Source: Beroe forskalii (taxonomy: Eukaryota; Ctenophora; Nuda; Beroida; Beroidae). Taken from it: a DNA stretch of 64,000 nt. The translations under genes and the position numbers were made by a program. Location: positions 124,001 to 188,000 of the forward strand of contig WFMF01000203.1 in assembly GCA_011033025.1 (NCBI GenBank), written 5' to 3'. The notes below the pieces were generated by a model that did not search any database, had not been told where the DNA came from, and worked only from the letters and a program-made list of their open reading frames with translations. Shown piece after piece: positions 33,691-45,540 of the stretch (the stretch's first letter is position 1; each line of letters begins with the position of its first letter).

Positions 33691-35150
33691 ACGTGTTTCT
33701 TTAGTCACGACCTTTTCCCACTTTTTTGACATCATTCTTTAGATGGAAATTTTCGGACATTAGTTTACTCATCTGAGTATTTGTTCAGCTTTTATTTGGA
33801 TGAGGAATGGCTGAAGTTTCCTTTCCTTTTTTCCATTTTGTTCTAAGTGCATCACAGCTAAAGTTAGACCATGTTAAACATCGGTTTGTTAAATGTACTG
33901 GTTATGCTAAATAAAGACCTGGTCTTTTGTTGCACACTTTTCGATCCTTGATTTTGACCTCTTGGAGTTTATCACTGATCCAAAACTTGTACTCGTTGAA
34001 AATATATCCTTTCACACTCACTATAAACCACATTTCACTCGATAAAATGTAACACCCCTATCTTATGCTAATTTTGGACCATTAGAAAATCTTTATGTTT
34101 TTGAAAAAGTCTTTCAGACTCAAAGGCCATTCTATGGGTTATATTGAAGTCTTATTTCAAAGAGTCAGTCCTAAATGTGTATACACAAGCCTATCCACCC
34201 CTTCAAAAATGTTGAACCACATGCTAATTATGGACCATTGAATAATAGTAAGAAAAATCTATCAAACTCTTAAGTTTAGGGTATAATTATAAGTAAATGT
34301 GTGATTTCAACTCCTGAATCCTATCACACTCTTGGTTACCCCATCACACCCTAAAGTTGATTTGCCCATAAATGTCAGTATGCCTATCACATGCTAAAAA
34401 TAGCCTCAAACAAATAAAGGTAATTTTAGCAAATTTAGAATTATTTTATTCATTTTCTTGATGATCTAAGGAAATCCCATGAAGCCTTATAATGTCCCAT
34501 TTCATTCTTTAAGAGAAGAAAATAACCCCTAAATGTAAAAGCTAAAATGAACCATTTTCTCATTTAGATGAAAGTTCTTGGTCAATTTCAAGAAATTTAC
34601 TCCCATTTTTGGTTCTTTTATAAGCAATTTTGAAAATTTAACCAAACAAAAAAGTAAGCTTGTCACACTAAGTAAGATAATCACACCCTTTATTGATGTT
34701 TCAATGCTAATAAACGACCATTTTCTTCTAAATTTGCTCTCAATGATCCTGAAGTATATGGTAAAGAACTTGAAAGCATGAGGGAATCCCTCAAAAAGAC
34801 GTGCTTTTGGTGAGCATTCCCCTCTCATTTTATGTGTTTCCCTTTTTATTTTAAGGGATTCCTTCATTTTTAAAGCAATTTCCTCAAAAATAAGCCAATT
34901 TTCACCACACGTCTTCCAGGAGCACTATCCTGGAACCGTGAGCAGATTTCATTGCCCTGGATAGCTTTTTCACACAAGCATGGGTGCCTCAGTGCCGAAA
35001 AACCAAAATTTTGAGTTTAAACACCCTATATAATTCTGCAGGATTTGCCACCAGTTTCAAAGGAAAAGGTTATTTTTCGAGGGAAAGCCTTATATTTAAG
35101 GCGTTTCCTTAAAAGAGAGGGATTCCCTTTATTTTTGCATACGGGCCATT
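33691..35150. other. Unique AT-rich region with decayed array remnants
   Basis: Scattered CCTATCACACT words (34010, 34200, 34320, 34380) suggest a decayed end of the 21-bp array. No ORF or RNA gene is supported. Confidence 0.5.
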
Positions 35151-35152
35151 GA

Positions 35153-35319
35153 CATAACCCCATTCCCGCCCTGGCCAGGGCGGTGACCTCCTGCATTAGA
35201 AAAAATAAAAATTTGAGAGACGTTTCTGGCCAGGGTATATAAGAGAGAATTTGGTGTCACAGGGTGTATAATAATAATAATTTCCGTCCTGGCAAGGACG
35301 GCAACCCCCTCACAGTAAG

Positions 35320-35355
<36 letters not shown>

Positions 35356-36545
35356 TGCGTTTGAAAATGGTGAAGGAAGCATCTGAGAGCTTTGAAACCT
35401 ATCTTAAACGATTCCTCGTCAAATTTTACGTAGGAGTCGACCCCTCTCGAGTGAATGCGTATACCAAAATCTCGAGATATCCTCCCCTCGAACGTAACCT
35501 TGCCAGGACACTATACTAAAAAGAAATAGAAGGGAATATTTATATACTTATATATAGCTGATAATTTTGGACCAAATTTGAATCGCTGAGATCTCGAGAA
35601 CCACAAATGGTAGAGCCTTGATCGAGGGCGGGTTTTTTTCAGCTAAGATGAAATTGTGGCTTAGGCTATGTAGGAAGTTTCGCGGATCGATTTTTTTGCT
35701 GTTATGACGTCATCAAAATCGATAAAATCACGATTTTAGCGAAAAACATAATTTTGACCACTTTGAAGCACTGTATCTGAAAAGTTTTCTACCGCGTCAT
35801 GTTTTCCCGACTTATGTAGCATCTAGACCTCGAGATTTAGCCACAAAAGAAGTTTCATGGTGATTGGTGAAAAAATGAGGTCGTGGAGGCCTCCAAAAAT
35901 CGAGGATCTTTACTAAGCCAAAATATGGTGACTTTGAGCATCTATATCTCAGCTCACCAACATTGCTCCATCTTTCCAGGCGTATCAATGTTCTTTCTTA
36001 GTCAAATATCAAGGGGTAAAAGTTTCAAGTCTTCCCGGAATTAAGAGAAAGGTGTGGTGGCACCTCAAAAACGTAAATTTGAGCCGCGCAAAAGTCGAAA
36101 ATTTGGCTAAGTCCAATTTCGGGTCGAATTCCAAAAGTGCAGGGGCTGTTGTGCTATACGATAGTGACTGAATCAACATTTTTTATTTACTTGATACTTG
36201 AATAGAACAAGAAATGGCCCATGGAAATAAAGTGCACGTGAGTTCACGTGGACGTTTTGTAGAAATTAGGCAAATTTGAAATTTGAGTCTTAAGACCAAA
36301 TTTTCGACTTGATTTGATTGAAAAAGTCACAATGCAATAGACAAAAATGATTCCAGGTCCATACAACAAATTTTGCACGTGAGTTCACGGACGTTTTGTA
36401 GAAATAAGGGAAATTACTATTCCAACGATTTTAACGAATGATTTCTATTTCAAACGGTTAATAACGTATGTTCAGATCAAAATAACCTCAAACAATTAAA
36501 AAGCGGCGCCCCTGTGACTCTGTGAGGGGGTTGCTATGACGACCG
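35153..36545 (+). mobile_element. TGACGTCA-family element, copy A (first of a tandem pair)
   Basis: Begins with the hairpin CCCGCCCTGGCCAGGGCGG (35163) and a second, CCGTCCTGGCAAGGACGG + CAACCCCCTCACAG (35284). The body has GAGATCTCGAGAACC, ATGGTAGAGCC, ATGACGTCATCAAAATCG and CACGTGAGTTCACGTGGACG + TTTTGTAGAAATTAGG. It ends with GTGAGGGGGTTGCTATGACG and the short hairpin ACCGCTTGCGGT. No coding. Confidence 0.75.
35321..35353 (+). repeat. Poly(A) tract, ~33 nt
   Basis: Uninterrupted A run just inside copy A, after CCCTCACAGTAAG. Confidence 0.95.
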
Positions 36546-37930
36546 CTTGCGGTTTTGTCTGTGGTAATATATATAATAAGAGCTGATAATTCGGGACCCA
36601 ACTTATAAAGCCGAGATCTCAAGAACAGGAAATGGTAGAGCCATGATCGAGGCCAGGTTTTGTTGATCTAAGATAGGAAAGTGTTATAGGCTATAAGAGA
36701 AGTTCTGGTGACGTCATTATTACGTCACTATGACGTCATCAACTTAGCGAAATTTTCTTGCTTTTTTAGCGAAAATAGGCCATCTTTGTGCGCATTTTCA
36801 CCAAGAAGGAAAGGAGATAGCTCTCTGATTTTCGGAATGATTTTTAGCAAATTTAAAGAGCTTTCAGAAAATCATATGGATCATTGGGCTATCTCGATTT
36901 TTCATCGAGATATACTCTCGATTTTCTAAGGTACGGTGAAAAATCGATTTCCAAATTATAGGACAAAACTTAAACGAGTGAGATGTCAAGAACTGCGACT
37001 TATCTTGAGCTGAGACCGGTCAAACTATGTTGTACTAAGGTGGAATTGTGTGATAGGCTATATGGGAAGTTGGTTTGAGCCTATTTGGGTGCTGTGATGA
37101 CGTCATCAAAATCGCGTAAAAGCACTAAAATAGCGTATTTTGCGATATAACGCTATTTTGCGCTACTTTGGACATCTCCAACTCAAAGACTTTTCATCGG
37201 ATAATGTTTTACTTTGATATGCTGCTTTTATACCTTGAGATTTAGTTATGAAACGAATTTCATGGTAATCGGCCGAAAAATGTTGTCATGAGAGGCCCTT
37301 GGATATGGAGCTGCAAAATGCTCGAAATTACGTTTACAACGAAAATTTGTTATGTAGTCCTATTCTGTGATACGATGGACAACTGATAGTGGTTTCTCCA
37401 TGTCCCATAGTGAATAGGCATGGGAAATATACGATGGACTAGTGAAGCACGTGAGTTCACGCAGACGTTTTGTAGAAATTAGGGATTCGAAGAAATTGAT
37501 ATTTATACGGGATTTTCGACTTGATTACGTTGAAATGAGTTCAAATACGACTAATGTGCATGAAATTAGATCCAGTTGCTATATTTCAGCACGTAAGTTC
37601 ACGTGGACGATTTGTAGAAATTAGGGGATTTAAAGGGATTTATATTTATACGCGATTTTCGACTTGATTACATTGAAACAAGTTCGATTACGATCAATGC
37701 ATGTTAAATTGAAGCCGGATGCTGTATTTCGGCACGTGAGTTCACGTCGATGAGGTGTAGAAATAAAGAAATACGTCAATTTCATTAATTCCAAGTTAGA
37801 ATAACGTTGTATCGGACTGCGTGAAGTTTAGTTGCGTTGGTTTCAAGTGACAAAATGGATTGACCTCACCCAACTAGCAGGAGGTCACTACGACAACCGT
37901 CCAACGGTTTTGGAGGTCCTAAAAACCTTG
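36546..37930 (+). mobile_element. TGACGTCA-family element, copy B (second of the pair)
   Basis: Starts at AGCTGATAATTCGGGACCCA. It has three exact TGACGTCA (36709-37105) plus TACGTCAC, then three CACGT..GTTCACG blocks (37449, 37590, 37735). It ends AGGAGGTCACTACGACAACC + GTCCAACGGTTTTGG. Clearly homologous to copies C and D. Confidence 0.8.
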
Positions 37931-38290
37931 ATAAATTTAGCACTAAATTTCGTAAAAAGGGTCCATGTAAACATGGACCAATTTCAAATATCATTGAAAA
38001 ATTATTAAAAAGGGTCCAAGTTATAAATATTTCATTAAAAGGGTCCATGTCCAACTTTCACTCCCATTCCTGAATCAGGAAATCTATCTAAGGTAGCTAT
38101 TTTAAGCCATTCTATGCCTCTGAACCCTGATCTATCCATGAAACAAAACTTCAGTACTCTTATTTGAGCCACATTTCAAAAAAACAGTTTTTATCAATTA
38201 TCTCAAAACACACTTTTTCGACATAGACCCTTTTGATATGTCAGTGACGATTTTAAGATCATCTTTTTTATACTTTTCTCTCATCTTTTG
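37931..38290. repeat. AAAAGGGTCCATGT palindrome cluster
   Basis: AAAAGGGTCCATGT-AA-ACATGGACC at 37956 with partial copies at 38010, 38040 and 38222; same family as 14.3-14.6 kb. Confidence 0.65.
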
Positions 38291-38538
38291 AGCTGTGCAA
38301 CCACCTCAACTTGGAGTCGGCGGCATATTCTGCTCTGCTGTCAAACTTGAAGTGAGAATGTATTTTTTTTTCATTGTGACATTCGTGGTAGTTGCGTTCG
38401 AAGATCGAAGTGATTCTAATGACAGTTAAAATTATCAATCTGAAATTACTATCCTATTTATTTTGCATTGGGCATAAAATTAAAATATGCGCTTTTACAG
38501 ATCGCCTTATCCCCTAAAAACGCAATGAAATTCCTCAG

Positions 38539-41500
38539 TCTCGGCGTGACCTGTTGCGATTCATTTGCATCCTGTACGACCACTACAAAGGTCAAGTGAC
38601 GGCCTGGTACAAGCAGCCTGGTCGGTTCATGGTGCAGCTTACCCCTGAGTACCAGGACACGCCGGCATGGTGGTATAGAGGCCTGAGGGAGAGACTCCTG
38701 GGAAAGCTGGAACCGGGGGTGGTAACCTTGGGTAAGTGTTTTCTTTTATGGTAAGTGTTGTCACCTTGGGTAAGTGTTGTCACCTTGGGCAAGGGTTGTC
38801 ACCTTGGGTAAGTGTTGTCACCTTGAGTAAGTGTTGTCACCTTGAGTAAGTGTTGTCACCTTGAGTAAGTGTTGTCACCTTGGGTAAGTGTTGTCACATT
38901 GAATAAGTGTTGGCACCATGAGTTAGTGTTGTTACCTTGGGTGAGGGTTTTCTCTTATGATAAGTGTAGTGATCTTGGCTATCGGTTAAGTTTTTTCACT
39001 TTTGGTAAGTGTTGTCACTTTTGGTAAGTGTTATCACTTTTGGTAAGTGTTGTCACCTTGGATAAGTGTTGTCACATTGAATAAGTGATTTCACTTTTGG
39101 TAAGTGTTGTCACCTTCGGTAATTGTTGTAACCTTGAGTAAGTGTTGTAACCTTGGGTAAGTGTTGTCACCTTGGGTAACTGTTGTCACCTTGGGTAAGT
39201 TTTGCCACCTTTGGTAGTAATTTGGTAAGACGTGTTCTCGCCTTGGGTAAGTGCGGTAAATATCAGTGTATTGCCGTTTTCAAAACCAATGATTTTTAAC
39301 AGACTAAAGTACAAACTTGAATTTGTGATTCCATAATTTCTTGAATATTCTCTGTTATAAAAGAACAGCTACTACTAAAAAAGCTCCCTCTCGGTGCTCA
39401 CACTTCCGTTTTCCAGGAAGGAGTTTGTATCCCGCATTTGGTGATATGCGACCTTTCAAGGGACTGATGGTATACGCTTACATTAGCAACCGCTTTAGAA
39501 ATGATACCTCCCATGCTCACACCACCTACAAGTGAGTCAATGGAATACATAGACCCGCGCCCGCCCATTTTTTGGATCCTTCCCAAAGGGAGAAAAGGGA
39601 CTTTAGACACCGATGAAAATTGCAGTGTCTACTTTATTGGCCCTTATTCAACCGGCCCTTTAGGACAAAAACGACTTTGAGATTTTTGTCCAAAGGGCCG
39701 GTTAAAAAAATGGCCGGTTAAAGTGGGGCCAATACGATTAAAGGACAGTTGATTTAGGTCAGATGAAACTTTTGTTACTTGGCTCATGTACTGTTAGATT
39801 CATTTGACCGTCATTATCACCCTCCCGTGATTATAATTATTGTGTGATAATTATCGATATATCACCCCTTTAAAACTACTGTGAAGTGGCGCACGCAAAA
39901 AGTTTCTAAAGGAGCAATTAAAAGCGAGGTAACACCAAGTCTCAGTGGTGAATAGTCATCAAGAAATCAAATGAGTGCAGTGCAAAAAATTGAAAAGAAA
40001 TTTTGATAAAGGAGCACTCGAGAATCTATAAAGGCGTTCAATCCGGAAGAGGGTCGTCAGACCCGAGTGGAAAGAAATACTTTTGTTTGGCTGAAGGGAA
40101 GAGCTAGAATCCTGATATAAACGGGGTATAAGACAGGAATCGGAAAGTTCAGCTAGACCTAGCCAAGTAGGGTCGGGTGATAATGTACGCTTAGAGCATG
40201 GCTGGGAATGCGCTAATAGAAATTATTGCACGAGGCGTAGCCGAGTGCAATAATTTGTATTGTCGCACGAGGAGCAGGCCGAGTGCGACAATACCAAATT
40301 ATTGCACGAGGCGAAGCCGAGTGCAATAATTTTATTAGCGTCATGACCATTTGCCATGCTCTACCTAAGTGTATTAGCCAATGTGAGGAGTGCAATATTA
40401 CAAATTATTGCACGCCTACAAGTACCCTCAAAATTGGCTAATACAATTAACTAACTCATGGATCGTGTGTTATCGAAAATTGTCAAACTCGGCTGACGCC
40501 TCGTGTGATAACACACTCCCATTAGTTAGTTAATTGTTCATTATATAACACAGATAATGACTTCAATCATGATATTAGACCAGTTAGTTTTTTATGCAAT
40601 TTACTCAGTATGAGTTGGCTTTTGCCGCTGTTTTTGAGCAATTCTTGCTTTGGCAACTGCTTTCGAAAATTTTTTGTCCAATGCCGGTTAAAATGTTTCA
40701 AAAATGATTCGATTCTTGTCCATAGGGCCGGTTAAAAAAGGCCGGCTAAATAAAGGCCAATAAGGTATAATAGATGGAAATCAAAATCTATTTTCTGATG
40801 AATAGAGAGTGATTTTAATTAATTTCTGATAAACTATTCCATGACTTGACACCCTCTTCCCAGCTGCATGCTGCCCCACCTGTACTCGGGCAACGCGTAC
40901 CTCACCTACTCCCCCCTCTACGACTACTCCTACTACGTGTCCCCCTCCACCGCCCACACGCTCACGTGGGCGGACTTCGCGCCCACCGACCCCCACGTGT
41001 CCGTACCGCACGAGGGTGTCACGGTCAGGGACAGGTTCTCTGATCCGCACAGATTCCTCACCCCAGAGGATGTGTGTGGTGAGTTAGTAGCGGGGTATGG
41101 CTGACATCAAAATCATTATAGTTATGTGTTTGAAGGTTTGAAGGTTTTAGCTAGATCTCAACTCAGCGATCACATCAGGTCTTTCACATCTTCTATTCTT
41201 ATACTCTGTTGCAATTAACTATCTGAATTCTGATCAGGTGGGATCTTCTTTCTGACAGTAATTTCTGTACACTCGGCTGAGCTGAATGAACCGTTGAACG
41301 CTGAGGCACTTACATATGAAATTTTTCTCTCGTCCTTAGCCAATTGGGAATGGCGCGGGATTCGAAGTTCCCGGATCTTTCAATTTGAAGCGATGACGTA
41401 ACCATTGTACCAACTGAGCAACTGACAACTCATACTCTCCTACCCCCGATAAGGTCGGTGTTTTGACCGGGAGAGAGACGACCTCACGGCACAGATCTTT

Positions 41501-44341
41501 GAGATGGCGGAGTCCCGACACGTCAGCGAGTACAACGTCACCCACTTCTGTACGAACATCAGACGAGCCATGCTGCTGTGGGAGGAGAGTGCTTACTGCT
41601 GGCAGGTGAGAAAACACCTGACCCCATCATCTCACTTGCCAGACGTTGCCAGGTAGACGTTGCCAGGCAACGTCTGGCAACATCTCACTACATAATCCCC
41701 CTCACATCGCATTACACTGACAACAGACATGCTATTCCAAAGCTCCTGATTTTCAAACTTTCTCGTATCATTAAACGTCTTCAACTTTCGCCCTTAATTC
41801 TGATATCGTGTCCTTCCTCGTGTTTATGTTTCAACCTTTGAATCATTCCTATCCTTATCCCGCGCGCTGCATGAACCTAATGATGGTCAGGCAATACAAT
41901 CACCTTCGTTTCTGCCTACATTTTTAATCGCTCCATTTTCAGACACCAGTTTCTTCTCCCATAAAATAGGCATATCTTCAGGAGGGTTCAATTCAATTAA
42001 ATCCCCCTTCTCGTTCACCACTCCACAAATCAATAATCCACCCTTTCTTTCTCTCATCAGGTTGAATTTACAGACGGGGCCCCAAGTTACAGCGCTGAGT
42101 CATATCCCAGGATGATCAGACAATACAATCACCTTCGTGAAATGAGCCAAGATCCAAAGTATGTTTGGAATGTTTTAATTGCACTGATCATAATTATTAC
42201 CCTCGTAAACATAAAAGATGTCAGTTTTGTGATGTGCTAATGAGGAAAACTAAATTTCACTTTTCATTTTTCTGCCGCCAATAATTCCCCAATTTCCACA
42301 GCTGTTGGGATATATTTTAGCAAGCTTTGTTGTTCAGGGTATTGTGTGATTTGGCAAATGACACAAGTGAGCAGCGCTTCACTCCAAACTGGTGGCCTTC
42401 CACCCCTTCTGGTTCCTGGACAACTGTTGTCAGCAGCACGACAACAGCTTCCTCATCTGCTACCATGACAACACCGGCTAGTGATGCTACCATGACAACA
42501 CCGGCTAGTGATGTTACCACGACCACACCGAATAGTAATGCTACCAAGACAACACCAGCTGCTAGTGATGCTACCATGACAACACCAACTTACTACTATA
42601 CCACCTCCAACCCGGATTTAAGCCGTGCAATTCGTTTTAAAGTGAGTACGAAAATTGTCATTGTTAAATTTAATACGATGAGTGTTAAACTGAGCGTGAT
42701 ACGTGTTTAAGTGAGTACGATACGTGTTTACGTGGGTGCGATACGTGTTATTCAAGTGAGAATTTTGCCATCATCTTATCTTCAAAAGTCAAATGGCTTG
42801 ATGTGATTGTTATTGGCACTTTGATGATGCTTCCTAAGGACTGTAGAATTAGATTTGCAACTTCAGCCAACAACTCGGTCGTCATTGATTTACCAACGCT
42901 CTCCAGATCACGAGAACGGACTGCGGAGGGAACGTAGACCGAAGGTGTTCCACCTTCTACAGGAAATACACCTGGCACTACTGGTCAGGTAATATGATGT
43001 GATAGTAGGAACGTTGTTAAGGAGCATTTGTCATTGGTTTGTTTTTGATAAGATTACAGCTGGTACCACGATATTCAGCTGACCCCACCTCTCTTCAGAG
43101 CTCTTCTATAAGTTGCCGCACGCTGGTAATATTGATAACTACGGCTTCCACCCCCACAACACCTGTGACATGTTGCTCTACTCCGTCATTTGCCTGCAGT
43201 CCATCGACACTGCCCGTGAGTTGCAGAGAAAGAGGGAGTTACCGAATAATAGTACCGAATAATATTACCTTTATCTACTTATCTAACTGGACCTATCATT
43301 TGACCCCTTCATGAAATTGTTAGCATCAATGATCAATTTAATCTAGTGATTCTTTTACAGAATGCGAAGATGTCAACACCAAACTCATCATCGAATACAA
43401 CATCACTGCCAAAGTATCCCAACTCCTGGCGTTGGGGTGCAAGGAATCCCATCTGCAATGGTGGGTGAACCGGCAGTCTGGCGTCGAGCAAGGTAGGTAG
43501 GAAAATTTAAATTCCAACCATAATTGCTTGGATACATATCATTCTGACCGGTCATAGGGCACTGTCTTCGTTTTACGTAATATCGTGAATTATTACTCCC
43601 CAGTGCCCCTGAGTGTGTGCTCATTAGCTACCCTCTCCCCAGTGCCCCTGAGTGTGTGTAGCATCTGGAACCTCTCTCATTGCCGGTGGAAGTTCGCTCT
43701 GGGAGGACGTTTCCACGAGTACCGGCTAACTTCCGACATCATGGGCACGCTCCTCTGGCTGGAGATGGACTCCTGGAGGGATTCCCTGGAAGAGGACGCC
43801 TGTAGGCAGCGCAGGTACTCGGGATTGCTGGGATCCAATGCTGGATTAAAGGATCCAATGCTGGATTGCTGGATTATTAAAGGGATCCAATGCTGGATTG
43901 TTGGGATCCAATGCTGGATTGTTGGGATCCAATGCTGGATTGTTGGGATCCAATGCTGGATTGTTGGGATCCAATGCTGGATTGTTGGGATCCAATGCTG
44001 GATTGTTGGGATCCAATGCTGGATTGTTGTAAAGTTATTATTTTTCATCTAACCTGATGCTTTTATGAGCTACGGCCTCCTCTTTGAGGAGTGAAATGGC
44101 GGCGCGCCCCTATAAGCAGGCTCGTGCCCCTTAATTCCACAATAAATGATTATAAAAGTCTCTTCCTTCAGTCACTCTTCTCTCTCCTCAGAGACCTGTC
44201 TACCTGTCTGTCTAATCTGGGCTGCTCTGACAACACGATGAGTCACTACAATTCCACGTACCTTGCGGCGCCTTTGTTTGACGAGCAAGAGCACATGAGC
44301 TTACAGTTCTACATGAAGGCTATGAAAGCCAAAGTGTTGGG
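38539..44341 (+). CDS. Multi-exon gene, Cys/Trp-rich glycoprotein of unknown family (partial)
   Basis: Eleven exons join in perfect phase with no stop (1769 nt, ~589 codons): 38539-38731, 39417-39531, 40864-41078, 41454-41605, 42061-42158, 42338-42641, 42907-42988, 43099-43215, 43361-43492, 43604-43814, 44192-44341. All introns are GT-AG (GTAAGT, GTGAGT, GTGAGA, GTATGT and similar donors). The product has several N-glycosylation sequons (NDT, NVT, NIT, NLS, NST), many Cys and Trp (WHYWS, LQWWV), and in exon 6 a Thr/Ser-rich linker of ~10-residue repeats (ATMTTPASD). This suggests a secreted protein or ectodomain. I do not recognise the family. The first exon's start and everything after the donor at 44342 are missing; an in-frame stop at 38515 forces the acceptor at 38538. 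Confidence 0.8.
38721..39257 (+). repeat. Intron-1 minisatellite made of the exon-1 donor site
   Basis: About two dozen 19-bp units GTCACCTTGGGTAAGTGTT. The first is the exon-1/intron-1 junction itself (GTAACCTTGG|GTAAGTGTT), so most units carry a full GGTAAGT donor. Variants include TTTTGGTAAG and ATTGAATAAG. Confidence 0.92.
39632..40765. mobile_element. MITE (TTGGCC..ACCGGCC ends), copy 1, with nested MITE
   Basis: In intron 2. Ends CTTTATTGGCCCTTATTCAA and complement CCTTATTGGCCTTTATTTAG are flanked by TA. Subterminal GGGCCGGTTAAAA and TTTTTGTCC(A)AAGGGCC are repeated at both ends. Copy 2 is at 50067-50491. Confidence 0.78.
40194..40361. mobile_element. 168-bp nested MITE with GAGGCGAAGCCGAG hairpins
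   Basis: Ends GAGCATGGC and inverted GCCATGCTC, flanked by TA. The inside has three hairpins of the form TTATTGCACGAGGCGAAGCC + GAGTGCAATAA. Confidence 0.72.
41230..41432 (-). mobile_element. tRNA-derived SINE, copy 3 (5' part), in intron 3
   Basis: Minus-strand head TTGCTCAGTTGGTACAATGG and box B CTTCGAATCCC, then body GCCGAGTGTACAGAAATTAC. It stops about 21 bp before exon 4, so the exon keeps its own pyrimidine tract. The 3' tail of copies 1, 2 and 4 is missing. Confidence 0.72.
41659..41671 (+). promoter_or_regulatory. RFX X-box-like palindrome in intron 4
   Basis: GTTGCCAGGCAAC resembles the RFX consensus GTTGCCATGGCAAC less one base, inside a larger CCAGACGTTGCC/GGCAACGTCTGG hairpin. 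It may simply be a hairpin. Confidence 0.3.
43601..43643 (+). promoter_or_regulatory. Tandem-duplicated 3' splice sites of exon 10
   Basis: CCCCAG|TGCCCCTGAGTGTGTG occurs twice, with exon starts at 43604 and 43643, 39 nt apart. Both keep frame, so use of the second would drop 13 residues. Confidence 0.7.
43827..44032 (+). repeat. Intronic 21-bp minisatellite GGATCCAATGCTGGATTG
   Basis: About nine units starting 13 nt after the exon-10 donor; BamHI site in each unit. Confidence 0.93.
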
Positions 44342-45540
44342 GTATGTACCTTGAGTATGACTTTTTTCAAACTCCTTTAACCCTTTACTCTGATAACAGT
44401 TAAGGTTTTAACACCAGTCTGGCAAAACGTCATTCTGCCACCACTTGATGCCCTGATGATCACAATAGCAATAAGCTCATAGGATCCTTTCCGAAACAGA
44501 CTTGATTCAAAAAGCGGACTTAAGTCAAAAGTTAATTGCTAATTTGCAATTATTAATTTTTTCCCTCCCCATTGGCCTTTTTGTGTATACAAAAAGGCAA
44601 TGAGGAGGGTTGGCAGAGATCGTGGTTTTGGAAAGGTGAAGAATTTAGAAATGGGATATGTGTATATCAGGTCCAGGTTTGCAATACAACTACTGTAATT
44701 TCTGGAAAGTGCCCGGATTGCTCCTTTATAATATCAGTGATGTCCGTCCGTCCGTCCGTCCGTCCGTCCATCCGTCCGTCCGTCCGTGCCTTTTTACCGA
44801 AAATCATTGAAATAATGAACAGGCTCTCAGAATGGCAGTTATTCGAGCATGGTTTACTGATTTAAGCAAGTGCCATCAGCCGCCTGAAATTGAGCGACTA
44901 TCAAAACATCAGTTATTCACTCCTGCGCCTATCAGAACATAAGGCCAAGTATTGATTTACTTACAAACTCATTTCTAACTTTATTACTGGCATTTTAAAC
45001 AACAAAAGTAAGCCACTACTATTTCAAGAATTGCTGCAACATGAAAGCAATCGAGGCAATTTGGGACTGAATCGTCAAAGTTGTGTAACTCGAAGAAATA
45101 TGTTGAACCAATAACAAAATAAAGTATAAATCATTGAATCATGTGGACTTATCAATAATCATCTCGGAGAAAAACCATTTTTATTTACTAATAATCATAT
45201 CAAACAACCAGCGTAATCGTAAGTTGGCAAAAGCCTGCGAGGAGTCGCCAAACTGCTAACGTAACAAAACTTACATAAAATGAAATAAAAGGTATGCGCG
45301 AAATCTCAAATTACAACGAATCTACGAAACGTGCGCGGCGCGGCTCGTGAACTGATGGTCACACGTGAAACCTTACGCCACCACAAAGTTATGCGCGAAC
45401 GGGCAAGGAACTTTGATTAGCTGACAGTTGTTATTCATATTCGTGATTTCTGATTTTTTATGACGGGGAGGGAAATTAAGCGCCTGCATACGGGAACAGT
45501 GACAACAAGAATTGTGCCTGCAGGCGCAATTCTTGTTGGA
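44342..45540. other. Intron or intergenic: dispersed repeat, (TCCG)n, hairpin
   Basis: 44565-44735 is the inverse copy of 14066-14222. 44743-44787 is a (TCCG)n microsatellite. 45465-45540 is the dispersed hairpin AACAAGAATTGTGCCTGCAG / GCGCAATTCTTGTT shared with 13.3 kb. No further exon of the host gene is convincing. Confidence 0.65.

Noticed and set aside
38501-38538. Exon 1 starting at the TTTTACAG acceptor (38501)
   Set aside because: The frame that continues through the exon has a TAA at 38515.
42810-42906. Extending exon 7 upstream to the CTAAG at ~42838
   Set aside because: The required frame meets a TGA upstream of 42907; CTCTCCAG at 42899-42906 is the acceptor consistent with phase on both sides.
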